Of a stretch of 64,000 nt of DNA, positions 43,915 through 52,630 are shown piece by piece. Source of the stretch: Saprospiraceae bacterium (lineage in GTDB: Bacteria; Bacteroidota; Bacteroidia; Chitinophagales; Saprospiraceae). Location of the stretch: NCBI GenBank assembly GCA_019638455.1, contig JAHBTU010000003.1:434001-498000 (forward strand), read 5' to 3'. Below the pieces are notes generated by a model. It was not told where the DNA came from and searched no databases. It was given only the letters and a program-made list of their open reading frames with translations. How positions within the stretch are numbered: the first letter of the stretch is position 1; each line of letters opens with the position of its first letter. A program made the translations under genes and the position numbers.

Positions 43915-44541
43915 TTAAACTTGTGAGACAGCCTCTTCTTGTGCTAAATGACTCGTATCATTTTCCACTTCAAACACAAACTCATCTTTTCGGAAATGAA
44001 TCACATACAGCCCCGTGTTTGCGTGCGACACACCCTCCATGGCAGCAGGGCCAAGGCCTTTGAGCATGGCGACGAAGCAGCGCATGGTGCGGCCATGTGT
44101 GGCAATGAGGATGCGTTTTTCCGAGCGGCTTTTGAGCCATTCGAGGAAACGCGTCAGGCGGTCTTGGAGTTGGCGGGCGGACTCGCCATTCGGCAGCGCT
44201 GCATCCAAATTGCCCTGTTTCCAATGTTCGAGGGTTGCTCGGAAATCGGCCATGCGCTCCGGGGTGCTGGGTTTGCCCTCATGGTCGCCCCAACTGATTT
44301 CGTTGAGGTCGGGCGTTTCAATCCACGGGATTTCTTTTTCCAAAAAATGGCGTACGGTCTGGTGGGTGCGCCGCAGTTTGGAGGTGACAACAAGTTGGAA
44401 ATCAATTTCCTGATACGCCTCAAAAAAGGCGCGGGCTTGCTCGCGGCCAGTCTCGTTCAGGTCGGTGTCCACGCCACTGCCCTGCACGATGCCGAGGCGG
44501 TTGAATTCTGTCTCGCCGTGTCTTAAAATGTAAAGAGTCAT
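43915..44541 (-). CDS. Histidine phosphatase family protein (phosphoglycerate mutase-like)
   Basis: 208 residues. The catalytic phospho-His motif is YILRHGETEFN at the start; the second His is in LIATHGRTMRCF and the acid Glu region in NEISWGDHEGK. Such enzymes include cofactor-dependent phosphoglycerate mutases, alpha-ribazole phosphatase and fructose-2,6-bisphosphatase-like members. The short length without a mutase insertion suggests a phosphatase. A 10-bp repeat array begins 26 bp upstream of its start. Confidence 0.88.
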   Translation of the reverse strand: MTLYILRHGETEFNRLGIVQGSGVDTDLNETGREQARAFFEAYQEIDFQLVVTSKLRRTHQTVRHFLEKEIPWIETPDLNEISWGDHEGKPSTPERMADFRATLEHWKQGNLDAALPNGESARQLQDRLTRFLEWLKSRSEKRILIATHGRTMRCFVAMLKGLGPAAMEGVSHANTGLYVIHFRKDEFVFEVENDTSHLAQEEAVSQV

Positions 44542-44567
44542 TCAAAAGTTATTAAAGTCATTAGATA

Positions 44568-44676
44568 GGGTCATTAAGAGTCATTAAGGGTCATTAAGGG
44601 TCATTAAGGGTCATTAAGGGTCATTAAGGGTCATTAAGGGTCATTAAGGGTCATTAAGGGTCATTGGGGGTTATTT
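44568..44676. repeat. 10-bp tandem array GGGTCATTAA
   Basis: About ten near-perfect units GGGTCATTAA. Four G runs separated by TCATTAA (seven bases) meet the usual G-quadruplex pattern on the plus strand. The array fills the gap between the phosphatase start and a family-A element. Confidence 0.95.
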
Positions 44677-44738
44677 CTCCTATCTTCCAATGATTTTTTC
44701 CAATGCCCCCTTTTTTAATGACTTTTGAATGATCCTTT

Positions 44739-44862
44739 TATACCCGGATTAAAGAGGATTTGAACCTGCCCTTTGGCAAGGCAGGAATTTCCTTGATTGA
44801 TTTGCATGATTTCCAAAGGATTGCGAGCACCGTTCGTTCAAAACCACCTTGCGTTGACATAA
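44739..44862 (+). repeat. Family-A small element, internally deleted copy
   Basis: Starts TACCCGGATTAAAG at 44741 and joins AAACCACCTT directly to GCGTTGACA, skipping the part between TTG repeats that full copies have. On both sides lies an almost identical stretch (AATGCCCCCTTTTTTAATGA on the left, AATGCCCCCTTTTAATGACT on the right), so the surroundings are themselves duplicated. Confidence 0.8.
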
Positions 44863-44904
44863 TGCCCCCTTTTAATGACTTTTGAATGACCTTTCCAATG
44901 ACCC

Positions 44905-46113
44905 TTAATTACCCCCAATTACCGGCAACTCAATATACCCCCGATATGCCTTGTCTTCCTCAAATTCCACGTCGGTGAAATCCTGCAACACATTGTACAA
45001 AGTATCGCGCTCAATAGGGCGGCGACCCACGCGGCGAATCATGTCCACGAGTTGCTGGGTGGTGAGCGCGGGGTGTTGTTCTTCGGAGCCGGCCATCGAG
45101 TAAATTTTCGTCGTGTCGTCAATGGTGCCGTCGAGGTCGTCCACGCCAAAGGCGAGGGCGAGTTGCGCCGTCGTGCGGCCAATCATCGGCCAGTAGGTTT
45201 TGATGTGGTCGAAATTGTCGAGGTAGATGCGGCTGATGGCGTAGTTGCGGAGGTCTTCCACTGTCGTGCTTTCGGCGATATGGCTCATTTGGTTGTCCTG
45301 ATTGCGGAATTTGAGGGGGATAAATGTTTGGAAGCCGCCCGTTTTGTCTTGCAACTGCCGCAGCCGTTCGAGGTGGTCAATGCGGTGGTGCCATTGCTCG
45401 ATGTGGCCGTAGAGCATGGTGGCGTTGGAGCGCATGCCTAGTTCGTGCCAGATTTCGTGGATGCGGAGCCATTGGTCGGCATCGCATTTGTCAGCGGCGA
45501 TTTGCTCGCGGATTTCGGGGTGAAATATCTCCGCGCCGCCGCCGGGCATGCTGTCCACGCCCGCGTCTTTGATGAGTTTCATGCCCTCTTCGTAACTCAC
45601 TTTTGCCTTTTTGAAAATGTAGTGATACTCCACCGGCGTGAGGGCTTTGACGTGGAGTTCGGGGCGGTGATTTTTTATTTTTTGAAAAAACTCGAGGTAA
45701 AAAGGCAAATCGTATTGCGGCAAAACACCCCCGACAATGTGTACTTCCGTCACGGGTTGGCCGTCGTACTTGCGAACAATGTCGAACATTTCGTCCATCG
45801 AAAAAGTCCAGGCGCTCGGGTCGTTGCGCTGCTTGATGAGGCGCGAATACGAACAGAATTTGCAGTCATAGACGCACAAATTCGTCGGCTCGATGTGGAA
45901 GTTGCGATTGAAGAAGGTATTGTCGCCGTTTTTCTTTTCCCGGATAAAATTGGCAAGAGTGCCGACGTAGGGAAGAGCGCCATGCTCGAACAAAAAAACG
46001 CCTTCGTCAAAGTCAATGCGTTGATTATCGGCGATTTTTTGGGCGATGTGGCGATGAGCGGCGCTGAGGTTTGGGTCGTTCAGGAGGGGGGCTAATTGTT
46101 CGATTCCGCGCAT
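44905..46113 (-). CDS. mqnE: Aminofutalosine synthase (radical SAM)
   Basis: 402 residues. The radical-SAM cluster motif is in PTNLCVYDCKFCSYSR (CxxxCxxC). The family words IVGGVLPQYDLPFYLEFF, DSMPGGGAEIFHPEIREQIA, NATMLYGHIEQWHHRIDHL and DKTGGFQTFIPLKF point to MqnE rather than MqnC. It couples 3-enolpyruvylbenzoate (the MqnA product) with S-adenosylmethionine to give aminofutalosine. The last codons VIGGN and the stop are themselves part of a 10-bp repeat word, TAATTGGGGG. A terminator-like hairpin lies in its leader. mqnB, mqnC and mqnD are not in the window. Confidence 0.9.
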   Translation of the reverse strand: MRGIEQLAPLLNDPNLSAAHRHIAQKIADNQRIDFDEGVFLFEHGALPYVGTLANFIREKKNGDNTFFNRNFHIEPTNLCVYDCKFCSYSRLIKQRNDPSAWTFSMDEMFDIVRKYDGQPVTEVHIVGGVLPQYDLPFYLEFFQKIKNHRPELHVKALTPVEYHYIFKKAKVSYEEGMKLIKDAGVDSMPGGGAEIFHPEIREQIAADKCDADQWLRIHEIWHELGMRSNATMLYGHIEQWHHRIDHLERLRQLQDKTGGFQTFIPLKFRNQDNQMSHIAESTTVEDLRNYAISRIYLDNFDHIKTYWPMIGRTTAQLALAFGVDDLDGTIDDTTKIYSMAGSEEQHPALTTQQLVDMIRRVGRRPIERDTLYNVLQDFTDVEFEEDKAYRGYIELPVIGGN

Positions 46114-46133
46114 TTACTTGTTTATTTTTCAAC

Positions 46134-46153
46134 AAAAAACCCCGCGAGCGGGG
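46134..46153 (-). promoter_or_regulatory. Terminator-like hairpin in the mqnE leader
   Basis: CCCCGC and GCGGGG (46140-46153) form a strong stem, and on the mqnE strand a run of six T (46139-46134) follows. It lies 20 bp before the mqnE ATG. The neighbouring gene upstream is divergent, so this hairpin has no other transcript to end. It may therefore act as an attenuator. Confidence 0.6.
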
Positions 46154-46215
46154 CATTGTTCAGTATTTTCAATTTTTTTTGAAAGTAGCAATTAAATACT
46201 ACAATCGTCAAGCGG

Positions 46216-46223
46216 TAAAGATA
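46216..46223 (-). promoter_or_regulatory. Putative mqnE -7 element
   Basis: Minus strand TATCTTTA, one base from TAnnTTTG. It would start a leader of roughly 95 nt that contains the hairpin at 46134-46153. Confidence 0.3.
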
Positions 46224-46364
46224 GGTTTATCTCCACGTTCAAGCAGAATAGGCTGTTTAAAAATTGAATTTGTGCGAATGTTGCAATTTTGTTACGTTTG
46301 CTCACTCTCCCCTACTTTCCAACTACTATTACTTTCTTTTCACGCTTTTCAAAACTCAATTTCA

Positions 46365-48195
46365 ATGAAAAACAAGAATTTGATGACTGCTTTTTGGCTC
46401 CTATCAGCCACTTTTTTCACGCTCGCCACTAACCTTGCTTTTGCTCAGGGGGGGGCAACTTTTCACCGTAGTCTCCGTCGGCAGCGGAGAACTCAGCTCT
46501 GAACAACAGATGAAACTCGGCAAAATTCAGCAGGAAAGCACGACTGTTTCCACTCAATTTGTGCAGGTTGCTTTCGTCAAAGACCTTCAACAAGGAGGAG
46601 TAATCAACCTTCAAATGCCCGGCAAAGATTGTACTGCCCAAGTCAAAGCCAAGACAATAGAGGCATGCAGCAACGGCGACTATTACTGGTACGGCGAAGT
46701 GGAAAAAGAAGACGGCGAGACAGAAGAAGAATGCGAATGTTACAACGGCTCGGTCACCGTCATTTCTCGCGCCGGGCGCGTGTTTGGCTCGGTTCACATT
46801 GACGACGACCATTGGAGCCTTCATGAGTTGGGCGGAGGGAAAAGAGTTTTGGCGCGGAGAGATTATACCAATAATGTGCTGGAATGCGCCATGCCCGACT
46901 CCGGCGGCAAAATCGTGGCCGAAGCCATGGCTCAAGACAGGACAGAAGTGAATTGCCCCGTCAGAGTGCTCGCGCTCTATACGCCCAATGCCGAAGCCGC
47001 CGCAGCAGACTTGGAAGACAGGATATTGACAGCCTTCGTCAACGCAAATCAAATCCTTCGGAACAGCAAGGTTACGCCCAACCAGTTGACTTTCATTTTG
47101 CATAGCATACAGCTATTTGATTTTGACGAAACTGATAACATTCAGGATGATGTTACCACGTTAGTAAGCGATGCTATGGTGGCGCAAATGCGTGATGATA
47201 CACAGGCAGACCTCGTAGTGGTGTACACAGATGGAGAATATAGTCTATGGGGAGTAGCAGGGGCTTTAGGTCCTTCATCTGGCTCAGCCTTATGTATCGT
47301 GAACCGGGTTGGCGAGTCTCTCCACACCACGGCTCATGAGATGGCACACTTGCTGGGTTGTCGGCACGACATCTATGACGACCCAAACGGCGATTTTGAA
47401 CACGGGCACATCTTCAAAACCGGCTGCTGGCCTTTCAGGGATAAGCAAAAAACGGTTATGTATGTCCCCGTTTCGCCTCAAAGGATACCGTATTTTTCCA
47501 ACCCTGATGTGTACTACAAGAAAGAATCAACTGGCACGGAAGAATATGAGAACAATGCACGACAGCTGCGCACCAATGCTTGCACGGTGGCAGCATTCAG
47601 AACCGACGATGTGAGTTCGCCATTCAAGGTCATCCCAAGCAGCGACCAAGAAGCGTGTCCGTGTGCATACACCACCTTTTATGCCTCAGGCGTGGGAGGC
47701 GGCCCCGGGCCATATCAATTCGAATGGTACACCAGCACCGATGGGTTTACTTACGGCACTTTGCAAGGGATAGGCAGCGTGTTTAGTGTGAACGCCCCAT
47801 GTACGCCGGGGGCTAACCTGCACATAAAGGTCAAGGGTATTTCTTCCGACAACCAGACCCATGAAGCGTTCACTTATGTCGTTGCGATAGACCCCGGCTT
47901 TCCAAGCAATTGCGACCGAAACAACAGGGTCGCGAATACACAAGAGGAATTTGTGACGCTAATGCCCAACCCTGCTGGCGAGGCCGTCCTGCTTACTATA
48001 CAGTCGCCTTCAGCAGCCAACGTTGCCTTCAGCCTGAACGACGCGGTGGGCCGGTTGCTGAGCCAACAATCATTCCCGGTTGAAAAAGGACAAACCCAAG
48101 GCCGTTTGGACACCTCAGCCTTATCTCCCGGTGTTTACTTCTTGCAAGTCCGGGTAGGCGACCGCTTGATTTCTCAAAAATTTGTCAAAAACTAA
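46365..48195 (+). CDS. Secreted metzincin-type protease with T9SS domain, frameshift at a G run
   Basis: The signal peptide MKNKNLMTAFWLLSATFFTL begins at 46365 in one frame, and the mature protein (QLFTVVSVGSGELSSEQQMK onward) is in another. The switch falls on a run of eight G at 46448-46455; seven G would join them as AFAQGGQLFTVV. The mature part has a propeptide-like region, then a zinc protease domain with HEMAHLLGCRHD (HExxHxxGxxH, about residue 324), like the reprolysin-type metzincins of other Bacteroidota. A beta-domain and a C-terminal T9SS sorting domain (MPNPAGEAVLLTIQS) follow. As written the frame is broken, so the gene is off, or the run varies in length, or the base is a sequencing error. 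Confidence 0.85.
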
Positions 48196-48212
48196 CAAGA
48201 TTAATAAACTTG

Positions 48213-48254
48213 CCCACTATTGGCTGATTGCCGATAGTAGGCCAATTTCTTTTT
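48213..48254 (+). terminator. Hairpin and T tract between protease and first lipoprotein
   Basis: CCCACTATTGGC (48213-48224) pairs with GCCGATAGTAGG (48230-48241), with one mismatch and a 5-nt loop, then a T-rich tract that runs up to the ATG of the next gene at 48258. Confidence 0.75.
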
Positions 48255-48257
48255 ACC

Positions 48258-48779
48258 ATGCGACAACTCATTTTCATATCACTCATCATTTTTGTTTTTT
48301 CATGCTCTAAGGAAGAGTCAAACGACTACTATTGGGGAACGGCAAGCGCCAAGTTCAATGGAGACTCATGGCTGGCTCAACCTCGGGCTTCAGTCAACAA
48401 ACCCTATATGCAAGGCATAGATATTGTAATCGAAAGACAGGGCAAAGGTGGTTATGTAAAAGAGATTCTTTTTCTTTACAAACTCCCGTCAACGACAGGC
48501 AAATATCCATTGTCTGACACAGAGGTTCGCGATATAGACTCCCTCATCGGGGCGAAATTTTTCACAATGGATGATGTTGATGTTCTGGGAGATGTCTATC
48601 GTCTCCATAAGGGAGGTACTGACAACTATCTGGAAATCACCAAAATAGAAGGCGACCAGATTTGGGCGGAATTTCAGTTAGCGTTTGTGCGACAGATTGT
48701 GGGCACCGTGTCCAGCTATCCCGACACTATCATCCTTTCTAATGGGAAGATTCACACGAAAATCGTCAAGCCGGAGTAA
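48258..48779 (+). CDS. Lipoprotein of unknown function, tandem paralogue 1
   Basis: 173 residues from the ATG at 48258: MRQLIFISLIIFVFSCSKE, a lipoprotein signal with Cys 16 as the likely anchor. The rest shares order and wording with the next gene: YYWGTASAKFNGDSW, GKYPLSDTEVRDIDSLIGAK, DQIWAEFQLAF and IHTKIVKPE. No known family is recognised; the beta-strand-rich pattern is like small DUF lipoproteins next to surface proteases in Bacteroidota. It follows the protease across a hairpin. Confidence 0.8.
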   Translation: MRQLIFISLIIFVFSCSKEESNDYYWGTASAKFNGDSWLAQPRASVNKPYMQGIDIVIERQGKGGYVKEILFLYKLPSTTGKYPLSDTEVRDIDSLIGAKFFTMDDVDVLGDVYRLHKGGTDNYLEITKIEGDQIWAEFQLAFVRQIVGTVSSYPDTIILSNGKIHTKIVKPE

Positions 48780-48799
48780 AACTCAAGGATTCAAACCCG

Positions 48800-48841
48800 C
48801 CCACCACCTGTAGCCAGCGGGTGGTGGGCCAATTTCTTTTT
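48800..48841 (+). terminator. Hairpin and T tract after lipoprotein 1
   Basis: CCCACCACC (48800-48808) pairs with GGTGGTGGG (48820-48828), then AATTTCTTTTT. The next ATG follows at 48845. The same hairpin recurs after the second lipoprotein. Confidence 0.8.
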
Positions 48842-48844
48842 ACC

Positions 48845-49375
48845 ATGCGACAACTCATTTCAATTTCAACAATAGCCCTTGTTTTTCTTTTTTCTTGTTC
48901 CAAGGAAGGGCCGGATGGTTACTATTGGGGAACCGCTTATGCCAGATTCAATACTGGTGCTTGGGAGGCCAACCCGTACGCCATCGTTAATGCCCCTTAC
49001 AAACAGGGAATAGATGTATTGATTCACAAATTCAACAAAAAAGGCTTTCAGCGAGAAAGTATGTTTATCTATAAAATTCCAGAACAAGTTGGCAAATATC
49101 CAATATCCAAAACAGACGCGCGCGACATAGATTCTCTCGTTGGCGCAAAATTTTTCACGGTATTGGATGATGGTGATGTTTTAGGTGATGCCTACTCCCT
49201 CCTCGAAGGAGTTGTTGACAACTACGTTGAAATCACAAAAATAAAAGGCGACCAAATCTGGGCGGAGTTTCAGGTAGCACTTGTGAAAGGCTCTTCAAAC
49301 AATTCTCCAAATTACCCCGACACGATTGTATTCACCAATGGAAGAGTACACACAAGGATTGTGAAGCCGAAGTAA
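48845..49375 (+). CDS. Lipoprotein of unknown function, tandem paralogue 2
   Basis: 176 residues starting MRQLISISTIALVFLFSCSK, a lipoprotein signal. Paralogue of the gene at 48258: YYWGTAYARFNTGAW, GKYPISKTDARDIDSLVGAK, DQIWAEFQVAL and VHTRIVKPK line up throughout. Even the last 12 bases before the ATG (TTTCTTTTTACC) are shared, so the duplication included the leader. Function unknown. Confidence 0.8.
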   Translation: MRQLISISTIALVFLFSCSKEGPDGYYWGTAYARFNTGAWEANPYAIVNAPYKQGIDVLIHKFNKKGFQRESMFIYKIPEQVGKYPISKTDARDIDSLVGAKFFTVLDDGDVLGDAYSLLEGVVDNYVEITKIKGDQIWAEFQVALVKGSSNNSPNYPDTIVFTNGRVHTRIVKPK

Positions 49376-49394
49376 AACTCAAGGATTCAAACCC

Positions 49395-49435
49395 GCCCAC
49401 CACCTGTAGCCAGCGGGTGGTGGGTCAATTTTTTT
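49395..49435 (+). terminator. Hairpin and T tract after lipoprotein 2
   Basis: CCCACCACC (49395-49403) pairs with GGTGGTGGG (49415-49423), then a T run. It duplicates the hairpin at 48800 almost base for base, and it lies before the convergent glycosyltransferase end. Confidence 0.85.
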
Positions 49436-49474
49436 GTCGGCGTTTCTGGGCGCTCGCCAACCAGAAGGTTGGCG

Positions 49475-50602
49475 TTACTGGAACTTTATTAGCGCCATCA
49501 ATTTCTTCGCATTCTCGGTGTTGGAGAACTCTTTTTCGAGCACCGCCCGCCGCTCCTCGATTTTTCCCTGCTCGAATGGGGCGTTGATAAGCGCCTCGAT
49601 GGTCTGGCTGATAGCGGCGGCGGAATTGCGGACGTAGCACAGTTTGGCCAGCCCGGTGCCGCTCACCATTTCCTCGTTGACGATACAAAAACGCCCACGG
49701 AAAAGGGCGTTGATGAGTTTTAGTTTGATACCCGACGACTGGAACGACACGAGCAGGTTGATGTGGGCCTTTGCGATGAGTTCGTTCATGCGTCGGTCAT
49801 CCGGGTTTTCGATGAGGGTAATGTGTTCGTGTCGCTGCACGAGTTCCTTGAGCCGCCATGAGGGTGCCATGCCCGCCACCACGAAGGGTATGTCTATTTT
49901 TGAAAAAACATTTTCGATGAGCCATACGGCGGATTGCTCATTGTCCGGCACGCTCAGTTTTCCGTGAAAAAGGACGTATTCGCCCCGCCCTAACTGGCTC
50001 TCTACCTGTTCGTTCGGGTGAAACGCGGGGATATAGTGCGTGTTGGCCTTCATCTCCCGGTAGTAGGCTTGGTCGGTGGTGGAGACGGTCAGGATTTCGT
50101 CGGCATGGAGCACCACTTTCGGCTCGATGCGCTGGAGTTTGATGCTTTCGATGAAGTAGTAGATTTTTTCCAGCACTTCTGTTGGGGCAGTGGAGCGAGA
50201 AAGCCCCTCATAATACTGCCATTCGACGTTGTGCATCCGAACCAGTTTCTGGCGACCACGCAACCGCTTGCGCCACAGCCAAGCGGCGGTGTGCATACCC
50301 TCGAACAGGATGGGGTACCCGTCTCTTTTCAGGCGCTTCAGCAACGACCCGTTCTGGCGGGTGCGCATGATGAAAGGCAAAAAACTCAATTGGTAGAACA
50401 GCGAGCGGCTGCGCTTGTAGTAATGGACTTCGTGGCAATACTTTTCCAATTCCTGCTGGGGGGTGCGGCCCCCATATTGAAAGCAATGCAGGATAATTTT
50501 CACGCCTTGCGCGTGCAAGGCTTTGATTTGGTTGAAAATGAGAATAACGCCGCCATAGTTCGCAGGATAAGGGATGTCAAAAGAAACGACGTGCAAGTAC
50601 AT
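49475..50602 (-). CDS. Glycosyltransferase, GT4-like (GT-B fold)
   Basis: 375 residues. N-terminal Rossmann-like half with DIPYPANYGGVILIFNQIKAL (the Gly-rich acceptor loop) and VRMHNVEWQYYEGL, and a donor-binding half with VLFHGKLSVPDNEQSAVWLI, PFVVAGMAPSWRL and HINLLVSFQSSGIKLKLINAL, which holds the position of the usual EX7E motif although the first Glu is replaced by Ser or Gln. It probably adds a sugar to surface glycan or lipopolysaccharide; no other glycan genes adjoin it. A repeat array lies between it and the next gene. Confidence 0.8.
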   Translation of the reverse strand: MYLHVVSFDIPYPANYGGVILIFNQIKALHAQGVKIILHCFQYGGRTPQQELEKYCHEVHYYKRSRSLFYQLSFLPFIMRTRQNGSLLKRLKRDGYPILFEGMHTAAWLWRKRLRGRQKLVRMHNVEWQYYEGLSRSTAPTEVLEKIYYFIESIKLQRIEPKVVLHADEILTVSTTDQAYYREMKANTHYIPAFHPNEQVESQLGRGEYVLFHGKLSVPDNEQSAVWLIENVFSKIDIPFVVAGMAPSWRLKELVQRHEHITLIENPDDRRMNELIAKAHINLLVSFQSSGIKLKLINALFRGRFCIVNEEMVSGTGLAKLCYVRNSAAAISQTIEALINAPFEQGKIEERRAVLEKEFSNTENAKKLMALIKFQ

Positions 50603-50662
50603 ACCAGAGCAACGAGGACTGAGGGGTGAGACGTGAGGATTTTGTGGCGTAAAGGTAGAGAA

Positions 50663-50921
50663 ATTGGAGGGGATTAAGAGTAATGAAGAGTAATGAAGGG
50701 TAATTAAGGGGTAATTAAGGGGTAATTAAGGGTAATTAAGGGTAATTAGGGGTCATTGGGGGTCATTAAGGGTCATTGGAGTAATTTGGGAGTAATTACC
50801 CCTAATTACCTCTAATGACCCTTAATGACCCTTAATGACCCTTAATGACCCTTAATGACCCTTAATGACCCCTAATGACCCTCTTAATTACCCCCAATGA
50901 CCCCTAATTACCCCTTATGCC
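50663..50921. repeat. Inverted 10-bp repeat arrays
   Basis: The first half is GGGTAATTAA and GGGTCATTAA words, the second half their complements (TTAATGACCC five times, then CTAATGACCC), so the two arms can pair into a giant hairpin. It ends 5 bp before the stop codon of the TIM-barrel gene on the minus strand. G runs spaced by seven bases occur in both strands. Confidence 0.9.
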
Positions 50922-50926
50922 CTCAA

Positions 50927-51898
50927 TCACGACAGTTCCGCTCCAACTTTGTGAAGTAGCGCAAGTGTCGCCTTTATACCGTCGGGTTCGGAGAGCTTGT
51001 CGCCTTCGTATTCGATGCCGATGTACCCCCGGTAGCCAGCGTCTTTCACGATTTTGAGCATGCGGCGGTAATCGGTTTCGATGCAGTTGCCCTGCTCATC
51101 GAAGTCATACGTTTTGGCGCTCACGTCTTTGGCAAAAGGCATGAATTCCTTTGTTCCGAGGTAGCGGTCGTACTCTTCCAAGCATTTGCCCTGCCATTCA
51201 CCTTCCGAACGCTTGATGCAGAAGTTTCCGAAGTCTGGCAGGATGCCACACTCTTTCATGTTTACTTTTTGCATCACGCCAACGAGCCATTTCCCGTTGG
51301 AGGAGTAGCCGCCGTGATTCTCGACGATGACGCTGATGCCGTGCGTTTTGGCGAAAGTAGTGAGCCGCCTCAGGCCATCCGCCGCGTTGTCCGCGACCTG
51401 TTCGGCAGTGCCTTGGCCGCCCGCGTTGACGCGGATGCAAAAACAGCCGAGATATTTGGCCGCTTCCACCCATTTGTAATGATTCTCGATGGCTTGTGTG
51501 CGTTTGGCAGCGTCCGCGTCGCCCAGATAGCCCTCGCCGTCGCACATGATGAGCACGGACTTGATGCCGTTGTCGTCGCAGCGCATCTTCAGGTCGGCGA
51601 GGTATTTAGTGTCTTTTGCTTTGTCCTTGAAAAATTGGTTGACATATTCCACTGCCGTGATGCCATAGTCTTTTTTGGCGACGAGGGGGAAATCGAGATT
51701 GGTCATCTGGCCAGCGAAAAGAGCGCGATGAAGCGACCATTCGGCCAAGGAGACCTCGAAAAAGAGGCGCTTGCCAGTGGCGGGGTCAATTGCGCCGGAA
51801 GCATTCTTCGAATTCGTGCAAGAAGCAAGCATTTGTGGCACGAGCAAACTGCCCGAAGCGGCGAGTGCGGTGTCTTTCATAAACTGACGACGGAGCAT
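50927..51898 (-). CDS. Sugar phosphate isomerase/epimerase-like TIM-barrel protein, exported
   Basis: 323 residues from the ATG at 51898, MLRRQFMKDTALAASGSLL. The twin-Arg and hydrophobic stretch are followed by MLASCTNS, so it is a Tat-like lipoprotein signal. The body is an AP-endonuclease-2-type TIM barrel: FEVSLAEWSLHRALFAG, ITAVEYVNQFFKDKAK, CFCIRVNAGGQGT, VIVENHGGYSSN and YIGIEYEGDKLSEPDG, with Glu and His residues suited to a divalent metal. The substrate is unknown; exported members are common in Bacteroidota sugar loci. Confidence 0.85.
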   Translation of the reverse strand: MLRRQFMKDTALAASGSLLVPQMLASCTNSKNASGAIDPATGKRLFFEVSLAEWSLHRALFAGQMTNLDFPLVAKKDYGITAVEYVNQFFKDKAKDTKYLADLKMRCDDNGIKSVLIMCDGEGYLGDADAAKRTQAIENHYKWVEAAKYLGCFCIRVNAGGQGTAEQVADNAADGLRRLTTFAKTHGISVIVENHGGYSSNGKWLVGVMQKVNMKECGILPDFGNFCIKRSEGEWQGKCLEEYDRYLGTKEFMPFAKDVSAKTYDFDEQGNCIETDYRRMLKIVKDAGYRGYIGIEYEGDKLSEPDGIKATLALLHKVGAELS

Positions 51899-52229
51899 GA
51901 GCAAAAATTTTATCGTGAAGGATTGGGGCATGGCAAATGTAGCGCGTTTTTCTTTTGAAAAGATTGACAGAGACCATTTCAGCACTAAACCACCTGATTT
52001 TCAGCATTTCACAGGTTATTGCCTGCTCCTTGCCATCTTTCATTCAAAAGGCAGGGATTTGTCAATCCACGACCAAATCCCGCTTATTGGATGTTATTTT
52101 CCGTTTGCTGAAAAAATTTTTTTCCGTTCGCTTGTTTATTCTTTGGCAACGCACATACCTTAGGGAAACTTTTTTGGGCTTGCCCAATTGTCTTTCCAAC
52201 AATTATATCGTTCACCAAAACTGAGGCTT

Positions 52230-52487
52230 ATGAATATCACTTTCGAGGAGCTGCGCCGCATCAAGCACTCCCTGCCCACTGGCAGCATCCACCGTATCGC
52301 CAAAGAGCTCAACATGGACGAGCAGACCGTGCGCAACTATTTTGGCGCACACAATTACACCGACGGCCAAGTAGTTGAGTGGCATCTGGAGCCGGGGCCG
52401 GGCGGCGGCATTGTTCATTTGGAAGACACCACCATACTCGACCGCGCACTTCAGATTATCGAGGAGCAGCGTGTCGCCATGCAGTGA
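52230..52487 (+). CDS. Small helix-turn-helix protein
   Basis: 85 residues from the ATG at 52230: MNITFEELRRIKHSLPTGSI, then HRIAKELNMDEQTVRNYFG, a helix-turn-helix of the type that reads DNA or a repeated element, and a Gly-rich turn (EPGPGGGIVHLEDTTI) before a C-terminal helix. Short proteins of this design are common in Bacteroidota, without a defined role. It stands alone, with a strong terminator after it, so it is expressed as a single gene. Confidence 0.75.
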   Translation: MNITFEELRRIKHSLPTGSIHRIAKELNMDEQTVRNYFGAHNYTDGQVVEWHLEPGPGGGIVHLEDTTILDRALQIIEEQRVAMQ

Positions 52488-52536
52488 CGAAACAAAACAT
52501 CACTTTCCTCGCGCCGCAACAAACGGCTGCACGATA

Positions 52537-52575
52537 AAAGGGAAACCGGTTTGAGCGACACGGTTTCCCTTTTTC
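52537..52575 (+). terminator. Terminator after the small HTH gene
   Basis: AAGGGAAACCG pairs with CGGTTTCCCTT across a 12-nt loop, followed by TTTCTTTT. The A run on its left would also serve the convergent trmN6. Confidence 0.85.
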
Positions 52576-52630
52576 TTTTGCCCGTCACAGTCACATGAAA
52601 GGCGAGTTTTTCATTTCTCAAAGTTCTCCT

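Noticed and set aside
44568..44676. Tandem 10-bp units looked at first like a CRISPR array.
   Set aside because: There are no spacers, the units are only 10 bp long and no cas genes are near.
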